Under the pieces are notes generated by a model. That model made no database searches and was not told where the DNA came from. It saw only the letters and a program-made list of their open reading frames with translations. A DNA stretch of 64,000 nt from Tetrahymena thermophila SB210 (Eukaryota; Ciliophora; Oligohymenophorea; Hymenostomatida; Tetrahymenidae): the NCBI RefSeq assembly GCF_000189635.1, contig NW_002476326.1, positions 310,001 to 374,000 on the forward strand, read 5' to 3'. The position numbers and the translations under genes are program-made. How positions within the stretch are numbered: the stretch's first letter is position 1; each line of letters opens with the position of its first letter. Below are positions 25,672 through 36,880 of the stretch, piece after piece.

Positions 25672-28646
25672 ATGGCTACTAAGTAAAAATTTTCTAAAGT
25701 TATTGTTTAATCATAGCATTTTTCAATTGTTAAAGTTATCAATTAAATGATTATTTTATTTTTTAGGTAATAAAGCATCGCTCGCTAGCAATAGTATAAT
25801 TAAGCATCTGAAAATTAAAAGCAAAAGGAACAAAAAGGATAAAATAAGATTACATAGAGCAGGAGTTCATCTAAAAGAAATTCATAGTAATCACTATCAA
25901 GTAGCAAATAAAGCTCTAGGCAAAGCAATCAAGAAATGAAACCCATTTAAATCAGTTAGCCAATCTAAAACTCTATAATTGCTTAAGTTAATCAAAAGTG
26001 CAGCATAATTAATTTATTATAATTAATATTTTATAATTGCTTTTTTTTCTGACTGTGTTGTTATGTATACATATAACAATGGCCAGAAAAGAAAAATTCA
26101 TTTGAAAAGCATCAAATAATTTTTTTAAATAAATTTAAAAACAGAGGATAGCCTACTGTTCAAAATACGAAAATCTAAGAGTAAAAGCCACTAAAAAAGA
26201 AATAGTCTTTTATAGAATTGCTTTGCAGATGTTTTTTGGGATCTTCTCAAAAGTAAATATTAAAATATACATAAAAATAACAAATGCTTTAAAAAAAATT
26301 ATACATACAGCAGTTTGCAATAATAGAATGATGAAAAATCTACTCAAGAAGAAATAGAGCATAAGCAATTAGGACCATAGTTTGAACATGCAAAAGTAAA
26401 CTTTTGTTACATTATAAATTTACTGAAACACATATATTCAATAGATAAATAAATTAATGAATGAATGAATTTTTCGCAATTATAATTCGCTTAACTGAAA
26501 ATTATAAATTTAGCGAATTAATGAATAACTAACTAACTTAATCTATTAATGAAAGACGGACAACATTTTAATCATTATTTCTTATTTTAAAAGGGCAAAA
26601 AAACATTAATTTTAGACTTAGATGAAACTCTTGTGCACAGTTCATTTCAGCCAATGGGTAACTCAGACTACACCCTTTCAGTAATTAAATCAATCAATCT
26701 TTAAATGATAATTAAATTAATAGATAAATAATAAAGCTTTGAAAGAATTTATTTAAATATTAAAGAATCAACAATTAAATTTATAATTATAAATTCGATA
26801 GATTAAAGTACAAAATATACCATTTACTATACATGTCAAAAAGAGACCTGGTGTTGAATATTTCTTAGAAAAGGCTAGTGAATATTTCGAAGTTGTAATT
26901 TATACAGCCAGTCTAGCAGAAGTAAATAAATTAATTTTATTTGAAAATTTATAATTTTACATTTTTATTAGTATGCTGACCCTGTATGTGATTTAATTGA
27001 CCCAAAAAGATATGTGTCATATAGACTCTTTAGAGAAAACTGTACAAATTATTAAGGATTATTTGTTAAGGATTTAAGCAAGATTGGAAGAGATATGAAA
27101 GATATTCTGATTGTTGATGTATATATTTCTACTAAAGCATTACAATAAAATTATAAACATTTTTTTTTATTTTAAGAATTCTGAAACATCCTTTTTGTTC
27201 TAGCCAGAAAATGCTATTTAAATATCAAATTTTTTCTAAGATGATAATGATAGAGAACTCTTTAGAATGTTACCTTTCCTCTAATTTCTTTCTGAGGTAA
27301 TTAAATTTTTTTAATTATAGAATAATAAAAACTTATTTATTAAGTAAAATCACTTTTAAAAAAGGAATAATTATTTAATTTATAATTTTTGATAGTGTTT
27401 ATTATTTTTTAAAATTGAATTAAGATTTCAAAACAAATTTTACCATTTATTTTTAAATATTATTTACATATTGAAACAATTTAGTCAATCAATAAATCTA
27501 ATTAAATTCTAATAAATTTATAAAAAAATATTTAATAAGGTATAAGATGTTAGAACAACTAAAAGTTGGATGGAAAAATACTTAAACTAAGATTATATTG
27601 AATATATTAGCATGAAAGGAGAGCACATTAGATTTAATAAAAGACTATAGTTAAAAAAGCAGAGAAGCTTACTATAGCACGAAGGTTCAACTGTTGCATT
27701 AATGTAACAGCAAACTGCTAGTATTAGTAGAGATGATTCTTAGGTCATGATCAATCAAATATCTACTAAGAATACAAATATAAACAGCAAAAATAATACT
27801 TTAGTGGAAAACAATTTAAATCTTGAAGCATAAAATAACTAGAGTAAAAAGCCATCTGTAATAAATGATGAAAGCAATTCTCCCGATGAAGAAAATTTAT
27901 AAAAAAATAATTACAATAACAGCAGTAAAACTTTAACTGCAAGTGGAAGTACATAAAGTGGAATTGGAAAGAAATATAAGAAGAAAGATCTTTAAATCTA
28001 AGTACCATAACAAGAAGATAAAATTAAATAATAAAATGAGTTAAATGAAGATTAGTTATAATAGTAAATGCTATAGGAATATGAACAAAAAATAGGCTAA
28101 TAATAAAACAACTTGAATTCTGTTCGTAATAATAAACTAGAATCAACTCGTAAATTGTTAGAGAAGGGGACACCTAGGACAGATGACTATTTTGTTCATA
28201 AAACATGTCCTGATGAGGAATATCAGGTGAAAGATCCTAATAGATTAAATAAATCATTTGAAAAGCAAAGATATGACATTGGTATGTTTAACTTAAACTC
28301 TCCTATTGCTTAAAAAGATTTTATAGATTTTTTGAAAGAGCCAATTTAGACTTCACCTAAATTAAATAAAATTAGTTAATATTTCTAAGCTTCTAAAAAC
28401 AGTTAACCACCTCCATCAAATAAATATTGTGATAATTTTAAACTTAAATTACTCATGTAGTAAACCTAATAAATACAAGAACAAGAAATAGAAGTGGATC
28501 CTAGTTCTATTTAGATAGATTAGATCATTTTGGACAGAAACCACAACAATTAATCAAATAATAAGGATTATGAATTTGATAAGTAAGTAAATCCTAATAA
28601 AAAATGTGAAATCATAGATTTTACAGATGATAACATTAAGTATTGA
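25672..28646 (+). CDS. FCP1/SCP-type (NLI-interacting factor-like) protein phosphatase with long Gln/Asn tails
   Basis: HAD-superfamily Ser/Thr phosphatase related to CTDSP/SCP; family members act on RNA polymerase II CTD and other nuclear proteins. Exons: 25672-25682, 25767-25997, 26145-26252, 26311-26395, 26594-26680, 26802-26921, 26972-27118, 27177-27296 and 27540-28646; the summed length is a multiple of three (671 residues). Residues about 1-145 are a Gln/Ser-rich linker ending in [13 protein letters not shown]. The catalytic motif is [12 protein letters not shown], giving the DxDxT nucleophile and acid. [27 protein letters not shown] and DILIVDNS follow, the last carrying the second Asp pair region. 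The last exon adds a tail of about 370 residues rich in Gln, Asn and Lys, unlike compact animal SCPs. The tail may direct substrate choice. The very short first exon is inferred from phase. Confidence 0.92.
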
Positions 28647-29770
28647 ATATAAAAAAAAATATGTTTCATAAAAAATAAAAATTTGAAATTAAATTATAAA
28701 AATCTATTGAAAACTTCTAAGTAATTAATTCATTAATTAATCTTAAAATAGATAATAATTAATAACAGTAACCAATAAATACATAAATCAATCAGTTAAA
28801 GAAAGCAAATACTTTCTTTTTATACTTACTTCTCCTTAATAATTAATTTATCAATATCAACATTTTAAAAAAAAATCTTATATTATTTATAATAATTTAT
28901 ATAATATAAAAACAAATAAATAAACCAATAAAAAAAAATCAAAGCTATTCAAGATAAAAATAGACAAATAAAAAAATTTAACTACATTATTTATATGTTA
29001 ATTATATCCATCCATATATATAATCATTTGATAAATTTTGTTTAATCTCATCAAAATCTAAAATACTCAAATATTTTATTTCAATTATCATCAAAATAAT
29101 AAATGAAGATGATTTTCAAAAAATTTAAAATAAATTCTTTTCTTTCTATTGAATCTAAATATAAAAATTTTAATTAATTCTTTAAAAATTATTGATTAAA
29201 GATGATATTATAAAGTATTCTAATATTTATAATTCTTTTCCAATTTAATAAACGAGTCTAAATATACTAATTAATCTTACACTTATTACTCGATAAATAT
29301 TTTTTTTGAAATCAATAACAATTTAAATAAATTATTTTTTGTTGAAACATAAATAAATATTGATCATCAAATATTTTACTCTTAAATTTCTAAAATCTTA
29401 ATTTAAGTAACTACTCAGATAATTTGAGGGATTAAATGCTTCTATCAAATATTTATATATTTTTTTAATACTAAAATCTTTTAACAGATCAAACACAATA
29501 GATAGGTTAGCGGGAAAAATATATTATATAATTAATATCTTAGTTTGTTTTTTAGTTTGAAATCGAATTTAGCTCAAGTAAATAATTTAGAAAAATAGAA
29601 ATGCTTTTAGAATCAGAAGTTAGAAACAAATCAAATTAAAAGGAGGATATCAATTAAAGAATTTAAAAAATAAATAATTAAAATCAATAAATCATATAAA
29701 ATTTTTCTCTGAGTATCAAAAAAGGAAATAAACAAGTTTAATTAGATATCAATATAAAAATTAGAAGAAA
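28647..29770. other. Intergenic spacer
   Basis: AT-rich spacer of about 1.1 kb between tandem + genes. A short coding-looking stretch near 29600-29650 ends in a different frame from the next gene and was not called. Confidence 0.5.
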
Positions 29771-31082
29771 ATGATGTAATAATATACCTACGCAACTTTT
29801 ACACAAAAATATAAAACTAATCTTTGCAGACATTGGCAAACATGTAAACAAACATTTATTTATATATAAAGAGCCATTTCTTTATATTTATATTTATATT
29901 ATAACTAAAAATATATAATCATTAAAATTATTATTTATCAAAAGCTGGAAATTGCTAAATTGGTGCAAAATGTCACTTTGCTCATGGTTAAGAAGAACTC
30001 AGAAATCCAAATGATGTAATTAATATATTAGTTTAATTAGAATATTTAGAGTTAATCAACTCCTTATTTAAATATTAAATTTATAAAAATAAATTAGCCC
30101 ATCAAGGATGCTACAGTGATAGCTAATGTTTTAAGTAATCCTATTCAAATTCAATCCTACAAATCAATTAGATGCAAATATAACGATATTGGTGCATGCA
30201 GATATGGATAAGCTTGCTATTTTTCTCATGGTGAACCTTAAGTTCCTAGCTCAGTAAGGATTAATTTAATATTTAAAAAATAATTTAGCTGTTTAGATAC
30301 CTTATAGACAGAAATAAAAAATATTTTGATTAAATTATTATGAAAAATAGTTTTATAAATATTAAATTTATTTTAATAAAATAGTCTAGCTAGATTCAAT
30401 AATAGTAATTACTTTTAGCCCAACAATACTAGGAATTACTTGCATAACAATAAATGTTGCAAAGTTAAGGAGGGTCTTCTGCTACTAGCTAGGGATCTTT
30501 CGCATCAGCATCCACACAAGGAAGTTCTTAGGTTCAACAATAATAAATGCAATAAAACACATCTTATTAGTTGAGCCCTGAATAAAAGAAGAATATTACT
30601 ATTGCCTAACTTTAACATATGCTTTATGAAATGAATAAAATGAAATTATAACCTGAACACGCCACTATGGTCAATCGTGCTTCAGAAATTTTATAAGCTT
30701 AAAATATTCCAGGTTGCTCTTAACTTTTAAATGTAAAAAATTATAAATTCATAGTTTCTAGAAAATTGATCGACGCTTTTCAAATTTATAAATAAATTAA
30801 AGAGATTATCTTAAAATTAATTATAAAGATAAAGATAAATGTTAATCTCAATTCATTATCAAATTTAAAATTAGCTAAAATTTATATTTTTTTATATTAC
30901 TTAACAAATAGGAAATTATCAACAGACCTGATTGTCCTCTTGATGAAAAGAGATAGTTTGAAACTATCATCAACGATGCTTAGTAACTAGCTTTAAATTT
31001 AATGTAACAATTCCAAATGTAGTCATAATTGGAAGCTGAAGAAGCTAGAAAGTAACTCAGCCAATAATTATAACAATCTTGA
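29771..31082 (+). CDS. Two-finger CCCH zinc-finger protein, Gln-rich
   Basis: Probable RNA-binding regulator of the TTP/CCCH type, acting on mRNA stability or translation in the family at large. Exons: 29771-29843, 29945-30015, 30098-30253, 30385-30732 and 30912-31082 (272 residues, phases agree). Finger 1 starts with the lead-in YKTNLCRHWQ and has CX8CX5CX3H spacing, ending CHFAHG; the intron at 29844 splits it. Finger 2 begins YKSIRCKYND and ends CYFSHGE with CX7CX5CX3H spacing. Exon 4 encodes a Gln/Ser-rich region (QQQQLLLAQQYQ) and exon 5 a helical Gln-rich tail with ARKQLSQQLQQS before the stop. The first of two adjacent ATGs is used; the second, one codon later, is equally possible. Confidence 0.9.
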
Positions 31083-31505
31083 ATAAGTTGAATAAGAAAA
31101 AAATCTACTTTCTCTAAAACAAACAATATATAAAATAATAAATAAATAGCGAATATATAAAAATTTTTAACTAATGCAATTAATTAATTATAGCTTAAAA
31201 GAATAGATGCAATTTAAATATACAAAAAAAAACTTCATAAATGTAGGCATGAATATATTAAAGATTAATATCCTTATTTTTCTTGGGATCTGAAACTTTA
31301 TAGAAAGAAATGTATTAGAAAGATTGGAAATAATTAGCTTAGAAACAATCGCACTATATACTAAAACTAAAAAAGCACACACACTCATACATAGATTTGT
31401 TGATTGATTCATAGATAGATAGATAAAATCTGATTGTATACATAAATAGCCTCTTACATTCTAATTAACATAATCATAAATATATAGAGTCTTGCAAGGA
31501 CAAAT

Positions 31506-32093
31506 ATGTACGGCAGTTTAAACAATAGAAATGAAGAGTTTACATCTTTCTATTAAATTCAAACAGTTTAATGTAGGAAGGAATATTCAATTCAATTCTT
31601 GAAAGAGAGAAAATATGCAGTTAAGGAAGGAACTTTTCTAATCTAATCTTATCTGATCTTTGGACTCCTAGTTTGTTTCAGTTTTTTTATTAAAAATATA
31701 TTCAATTATTAATATAATATCATCATTCTTCTTGCTATAATATTTTTATACTATCTTAAAAAAATAAAATTATTTAGATACAGTCTTAATATTCGTGTCA
31801 GTAAATTTACCACATAGTGTAGAGCCTACTCTTTGTGCACTTTTTAAAAAATTAATATATAAAAAAATTATTTTTAACATTGTTTTTTTAAAATAAAATT
31901 TAAAAAAAATATATATTTAAGCATCCATACTTCTCATGATGTGAATCTGCAGCGATTTCTCATCTGCTTGAAAGCAACATCAACTAAATTTTCTCTACTA
32001 ATAATCAACACCAATCAATCCATCCATCCATCATCAATCATAATAACTCTTTTTGATTTTTTATATCTTTTCCTTCGATTTCTTGTTGGCTGA
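31506..32093 (+). CDS. Possible small membrane protein ORF (doubtful)
   Basis: A 195-residue frame with only TGA as stop begins MYGSLNNRNEEF. Residues about 50-95 form two hydrophobic segments (YLIFGLLVCFSFFIK and NIIILLAIIFLYYL) followed by basic residues. The arrangement of a short N-terminal domain and two close helices recalls PIG-H of GPI-anchor synthesis, but I cannot see the conserved strand block that should follow. From about 31840 the sequence becomes intron- or UTR-like. The opposite strand is also open over part of the region. Treat as a hypothesis. Confidence 0.25.
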
Positions 32094-32973
32094 TTCATGC
32101 ATTTATAATGTGGTATCATAAATAAAAATAATTAATAAATATATCGAATATTATATTTCATGGTGTTAAAATAAAAAAATAAATATAATTAGAAAACTAA
32201 GAGACACAAACAAACAAACAATCAAATTGTTTAGTATGTTGCATAAAAGATTGATTATAAATAAAATCAAAAATAGCCAGTCTTCAATCAATCAATTAAA
32301 TCAATCAAACAAACAATTTATGAGAAAAACTAGGATTCAATCTTAGAGTGTGTTAGATATAGAAGGAAGGATCTAAATATGCAAAATAAGTTTTAAGTGG
32401 TTTAACCAAATAAACAAACAATCAAACAAAAGGATGAGAAATTAAACTTTGAGCTTCAAAAAAAAATTTAGATTTTAAAAATATTTCTTTTTATTTTATT
32501 GATTAATTTAATTAATTTTGTAAATTTAATTTTAAAGAATAATTATTTGATATTATATTTTTTGCGTTTAAATAAATATTTACTTTTTTTATTTGATAAA
32601 TGAGATCACAAAATATCAATCAATATTAATAAAATAATTCTGTTCATTTAATAATATCATTTGTTCATTCTATCAACAATTGTCAATTATTTCTAATATT
32701 ATATTTTTAAATTTAATATTTGAATTTTGAAGTAGAATTTATTTTTGTTTTTGAGATATGATTTAATTTAAAACACGCGTATTTATTTATACTAAAAGAG
32801 TGAGTGATATATTGTATTTCACTCAAAATCTAATAAATTACTATATAATTTTTTATCACTCTACAGAGAAAACCGGAAATGATTGATATCTTCATATATT
32901 CATTAATTTAATATATCAAATAATTAATTCTTAATAAAATCAATTAAAAATAGATTTAAGGCAGAACTATAAA

Positions 32974-33485
32974 ATGAGCAAAAAAGTTTAAACAAAGAAG
33001 AAATAGTAAACTGATAATAGTAGCGATTCTGATTCTGAAGATGATCAATTAGAAATGAAGCAAATTAATTTATCAAGCGTAAGGGATATATTCAGAACTT
33101 TTTGGAATAGCTACAAGAAAAATACTCCTTCCAAAATCAAATTAATGGATGCATTTGTGGTCTATTGCATTATGATTATCTGCATTTAATTTTTTTACTA
33201 TTTTGTTGTTGGTAACTTCCCTTAAAATTCATTAATTATTGGTATTTTTGCACCCCTTGGATCAGCTACTTTCACAGGTAAACCATTAAATTAACTTTTT
33301 AGCAATAAAGAAAATTATATTTTTGTAAAATCAACATTAATACTTATTGTTAATAAATAGTTTGCTTAAGATAATAAATCAGTTAGAAGACTAGATATAT
33401 GAACTAATCAAGCGATAGGAGCTTCTGGGAATACTTTTTGTCAATGTATATAATGTTCCTAGCTTGCATTAACTATTTGGGTTGA
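32974..33485 (+). CDS. DAD1: DAD1/OST2, oligosaccharyltransferase subunit
   Basis: Subunit of the ER oligosaccharyltransferase, which transfers the lipid-linked glycan to Asn of nascent proteins. Exons are 32974-33277 and 33361-33485; the 83-bp intron is phase 1 and rejoins to give VCLRQQ, matching the family's VCLR block. The product is 142 residues against about 113 in animals; the extra part is an N-terminal Lys/Asp/Ser-rich extension (DNSSDSDSEDDQ). Family blocks visible: TPSKIKLMDAFVVYCI, the short loop VVGNFPQNSLIIGIF, and the C-terminal membrane helix ending CINYLG. Three membrane segments are apparent, as expected. Confidence 0.93.
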
Positions 33486-33928
33486 TAAATTTATAAGAAA
33501 AAATAAAATTTATTTTATGTTTTATATAAAATTGTAAGAAATATGAAAGAATTTTATCTAACAATAAATACTTTATTGAAATCATAATCAATATTTATTT
33601 ACTTATCAGCATTGAAATATAATTTAAATTATTTTTTAATACTATTTACTGATATAAATAAAATAGAATATTTATAATTCAATTTTTTTATTATTTTCAT
33701 TTACTATCAACAAATCTAAAGATATTCTCATAGATTTAATTATAATAAATAATTTAATTTCAAGCAAATCTTTCTGCTTCATCAAAAATAATTTATTTAT
33801 TAATTAATTAATTGTCAATAAAATTCAAATGATTCTTTTATTTATTTTTTTTTATTAATATTCTTTAATAAACTTAACGAAATTATTTATTAAATCAAAA
33901 AAAAAAAAAATACATAAAAGTAATTAAG
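33486..33928. other. Intergenic spacer
   Basis: AT-rich gap between DAD1 and the SURF1-like gene with an A-run just before the next start; nothing else seen. Confidence 0.6.
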
Positions 33929-34810
33929 ATGGCTGCTATAAGAAAGAAAGTTTTTATTTTTACTCTATCTGGAATGACTTTGATGACTATGTCCGCATGT
34001 AGATGGTAGTATAATAGATATCACTACTCTGTCAATAAATGGAAAGTGCTAGATGAGTAGTTCAAAAAAGAAGAACCTGATCAAATTTAATTTAGTAATC
34101 TGCCTTGGTAGGAATAACTTGCAAAAAATAATAAACTCAATATTGAAGACTTTGAATATAGATTAATTAGACTTAAAGGACTCCTTAAAGGATAGAGATT
34201 TTTTATCCATAGACATTAAGATGGTAGACCAGGTTATTTAATAGTAGCTCCATTTATAGATTCGACATAAAACACTAATAATGCATTAGTTGTCAACTTA
34301 GGCTGGATACCAAGCAATATGAAATAAAAGTTTGATAATATAAAATATAATGACGAAGAAATAGAGCTTTCTGCCTTAATTAAACGCCCAGAAAAAATAG
34401 ATTATGTTAATTAGTAGTAAATTTAGTCTATGAAAAAAATGGAATAAATGAATCAATCTACAAGTAATTAATAGTAAACCTCCAAGTAGCAGAATCTTTA
34501 AAATTAAGATAGTGGTAAAATAATTCCAGAATAATCGAGGTTCAATTCTTTCATTGATCTTGAATTCCTCAAAAAAGAATTCAATTGTAACTTAGATACA
34601 AATGCATATTTAGAAAAATTTATAAGCAGAAAACAGTATAATTAACTCAGTATAAGTGATTCTGATGATGATTTGTATCCAGTATGCTCATCACCTTAAA
34701 CATTTTCCAAACCTTACTTAACACCTGATAAACATTTAAGTTATTGCACTTTTTGGGGTTGCTGTACAACATTCGGTATAATAACTATCATAAGAGCTTT
34801 AAGAGTATGA
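33929..34810 (+). CDS. SURF1-like cytochrome c oxidase assembly factor
   Basis: Mitochondrial inner-membrane protein helping assemble cytochrome c oxidase (SURF1 in animals, Shy1 in yeast). It is a single exon of 293 residues. A hydrophobic segment near the N-terminus (VFIFTLSGMTLMTM) is followed by CRWQYNRYHYSVNKW, the family's WQxxR region. Next are LPW, EYRLIRLKGLL, GYLIVAPFI and NALVVNLGWIPSNM, the last matching the VNRGWVP block with Asn-Leu for Asn-Arg. A Gln/Asn/Ser-rich insertion of about 60 residues lies in the middle of the intermembrane-space domain. The second membrane helix is at the C-terminus (FGIITIIRALRV). No long targeting peptide is visible, but a basic start (AAIRKK) is present. 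Confidence 0.85.
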
Positions 34811-35713
34811 ATAAAACACATCAATTCAATATTTTAAAAACCTATTTAAATATTATAAGTATAAAGTATGAATCTATGAATAAGCTTATTGATAGGATTA
34901 AAGTAACGATAATTAATTAAATATCATCTCTAAATGTCTTATAAATTAGTTAAATATTATTGTATGTTTATATATTAATAAATATTAATTTTCAAGATTA
35001 TATTTATACTAAAATTGATAAAAATATTAAATAATGCTATTTATTATGCAATTACATTTTTAAAAATATTTATTCAATTAACTTAGAATAAGTTTCTTTA
35101 TATAAAAACATTCAAGTTATAGTTTGGGACTACTTTAACTAGTAATATAAGCACTCACTTTTTGTTATTGGTATATTTTTTAAAAAAGTAATATAAAAAT
35201 ATTAATATAAAACCTTGATAATGTTGGCACATCTGTAGTTTGATTAAAAAGTTTGGCCTGGAAGGTGGCCACTTTAGAAAATCTTTTTTGCATTTTGTAT
35301 TAAAATTAAATAAAATTTTTGAAAGTTTTATTTTAGATTCTTTAAAAAAATTTTTATTGTTGAATTTTATTGATAATAAAACAAAAACATAAATTAAAAA
35401 TATTTTGAAGTTATCTGAAAAAGTTTATTTCACTCCTTTAGAAAACAATGAGAATTTTAAGAAAAATATACAACTAAAAATATGAATTTGAGTTTAGCAT
35501 TTTATTTTAGAAAATTTAAAAAAAAAGGATTTTTCATAAATAAATAAATAATAGAATAAATTAAATTTTAAATTATTATTTTGATATAAAACTGATTAAT
35601 ATATTCATATTAAGTAAAAGTAGATATAGTTTTTTTCTAGAATATTTAGTATAAATATTAATAAATTCATAATTGTTTATTTAATTGTAGTAAAATATCA
35701 TTTTAGTTTACAA
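34811..35713. other. Intergenic spacer
   Basis: AT-rich spacer. A slightly GC-richer patch at about 35220-35290 (GGCCTGGAAGGTGGCC at its centre) stands out but gives no convincing reading frame. Confidence 0.45.
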
Positions 35714-36159
35714 ATGAAAAGCTTTTTTCAAAAAAACGAACGTAAGTATTTGAGAAAGAAATCAGCATTAGTCTAGGACTATATGCTGGCAGGTATAGGG
35801 GTTGTTTCAATTGGATTGTTTTGTAATTACTATAATAATAAACTAAATCCTCCTGACCCAGAAGAAGATACTGATTAAACAGAAGTTTGTAAAATTTTGC
35901 CTTTTGTTGAGTTTAAATTCAAAATTAAATGTCTTTTTATTTCAGTATAAAAAATAGGAATCAAAGATTTATATTAAAATAAAATTTTAAATGCGTTGAG
36001 AGTAGATTTTATTATTAATTATCTTAAAATTAACCATAATAATAATTCTAGGCCCAAAGAGGATCGCAGTATCTGCAAGAAGAATAAATTAAAAAATTAG
36101 AAAAAGAATATAATGAAAAGAAAGTAAAAGTGCTTTAAGAAGATAATACAAAAAAATGA
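35714..36159 (+). CDS. Small single-pass membrane protein, unknown function
   Basis: Two exons, 35714-35884 and 36052-36159, phase 0, giving 92 residues. A basic N-terminus (KNERKYLRKKS) precedes one hydrophobic segment (MLAGIGVVSIGLFC), then an acidic linker PPDPEEDTDQ and a charged helical C-terminus (EEQIKKLEKEYNEKK). The size and layout resemble small mitochondrial inner-membrane assembly or respiratory subunits. Its position beside the SURF1-like gene is suggestive but not proof, as ciliate genes are rarely grouped by function. No family recognised. Confidence 0.7.
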
Positions 36160-36880
36160 GGATGGATTTAAATAATTTAATTTACAAAAATATTAGTTAA
36201 AACTTCATTTTTATTTGCTTATGAATTTTTGTAAAAATGTTTAAGCTAAATAAATAAATAAGCCAATATCAAATATAAGTAAAAAGTTGTTGTTTAAAAA
36301 TAATTTTTAGCCTACTTTTAAACAAATATTTAAAGAAAATCATAGCATATATAAATTTACAGAACTTTAAAATTGTAAAAGTAAATTATTCTTCTAAGAA
36401 ATAAATTTATTTTGATTATCAGAAATTCTATTTTTATTTAACAAAAAATGCTTTATAATTATTAAAATTAAATAAAAAATTAAAAATTTTATAGCAATTA
36501 TGTATGGCATGTTATTTATTCTGGTTACTATAAATTAAATAGGAATACTTATACTTATAAAAAAAATGCTAAATAATTAGCACTTAGAGATTTAAAGAGA
36601 GAGAGAAAAAAATAAAGAGAATGACAATTTATGTTTGTTTTTAAACTAAATAATCATTTAAGTATGTGTGCTAAAATATTAATTAATTAATTGATTGATT
36701 GATAACAAAATAAAATTTTCAAGAAAACTTATAAATAAATTAATAAATAGTGTTTATTTATTTTTAACTATAGCTGTTTGTAACATATTTTCTACTTTTT
36801 TAGAATAAAAAATATAACTTTGATTTTTTAAAGAAAGCTCTAGGTATTTATCTTAAACATTAAAAAAATAATTATCATTC
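36160..36880. other. Intergenic spacer
   Basis: AT-rich spacer, with GAGAGAGAGAAAA near 36597 and GATTGATTGATAA near 36690. No exon-like stretch seen. Confidence 0.5.

Noticed and set aside
25767-25940. Alternative frame reading [16 protein letters not shown] in the phosphatase exon 2
   Set aside because: It ends at TGA and does not join in phase with the next exon, while the Gln/Ser-rich frame does and gives a total length divisible by three.
31188-31412. Minus-strand 74-residue ORF starting MNQSTNLCMSV
   Set aside because: Hydrophobic, low-complexity reading of AT-rich sequence beyond the CCCH gene stop, with no family signal; may be part of the ambiguous region at 31.4-32.1 kb, but I cannot support it alone.
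35220-35290. GC-richer patch as a small RNA or exon
   Set aside because: Only about 70 bp, with no conserved snRNA box or reading frame that I can recognise.
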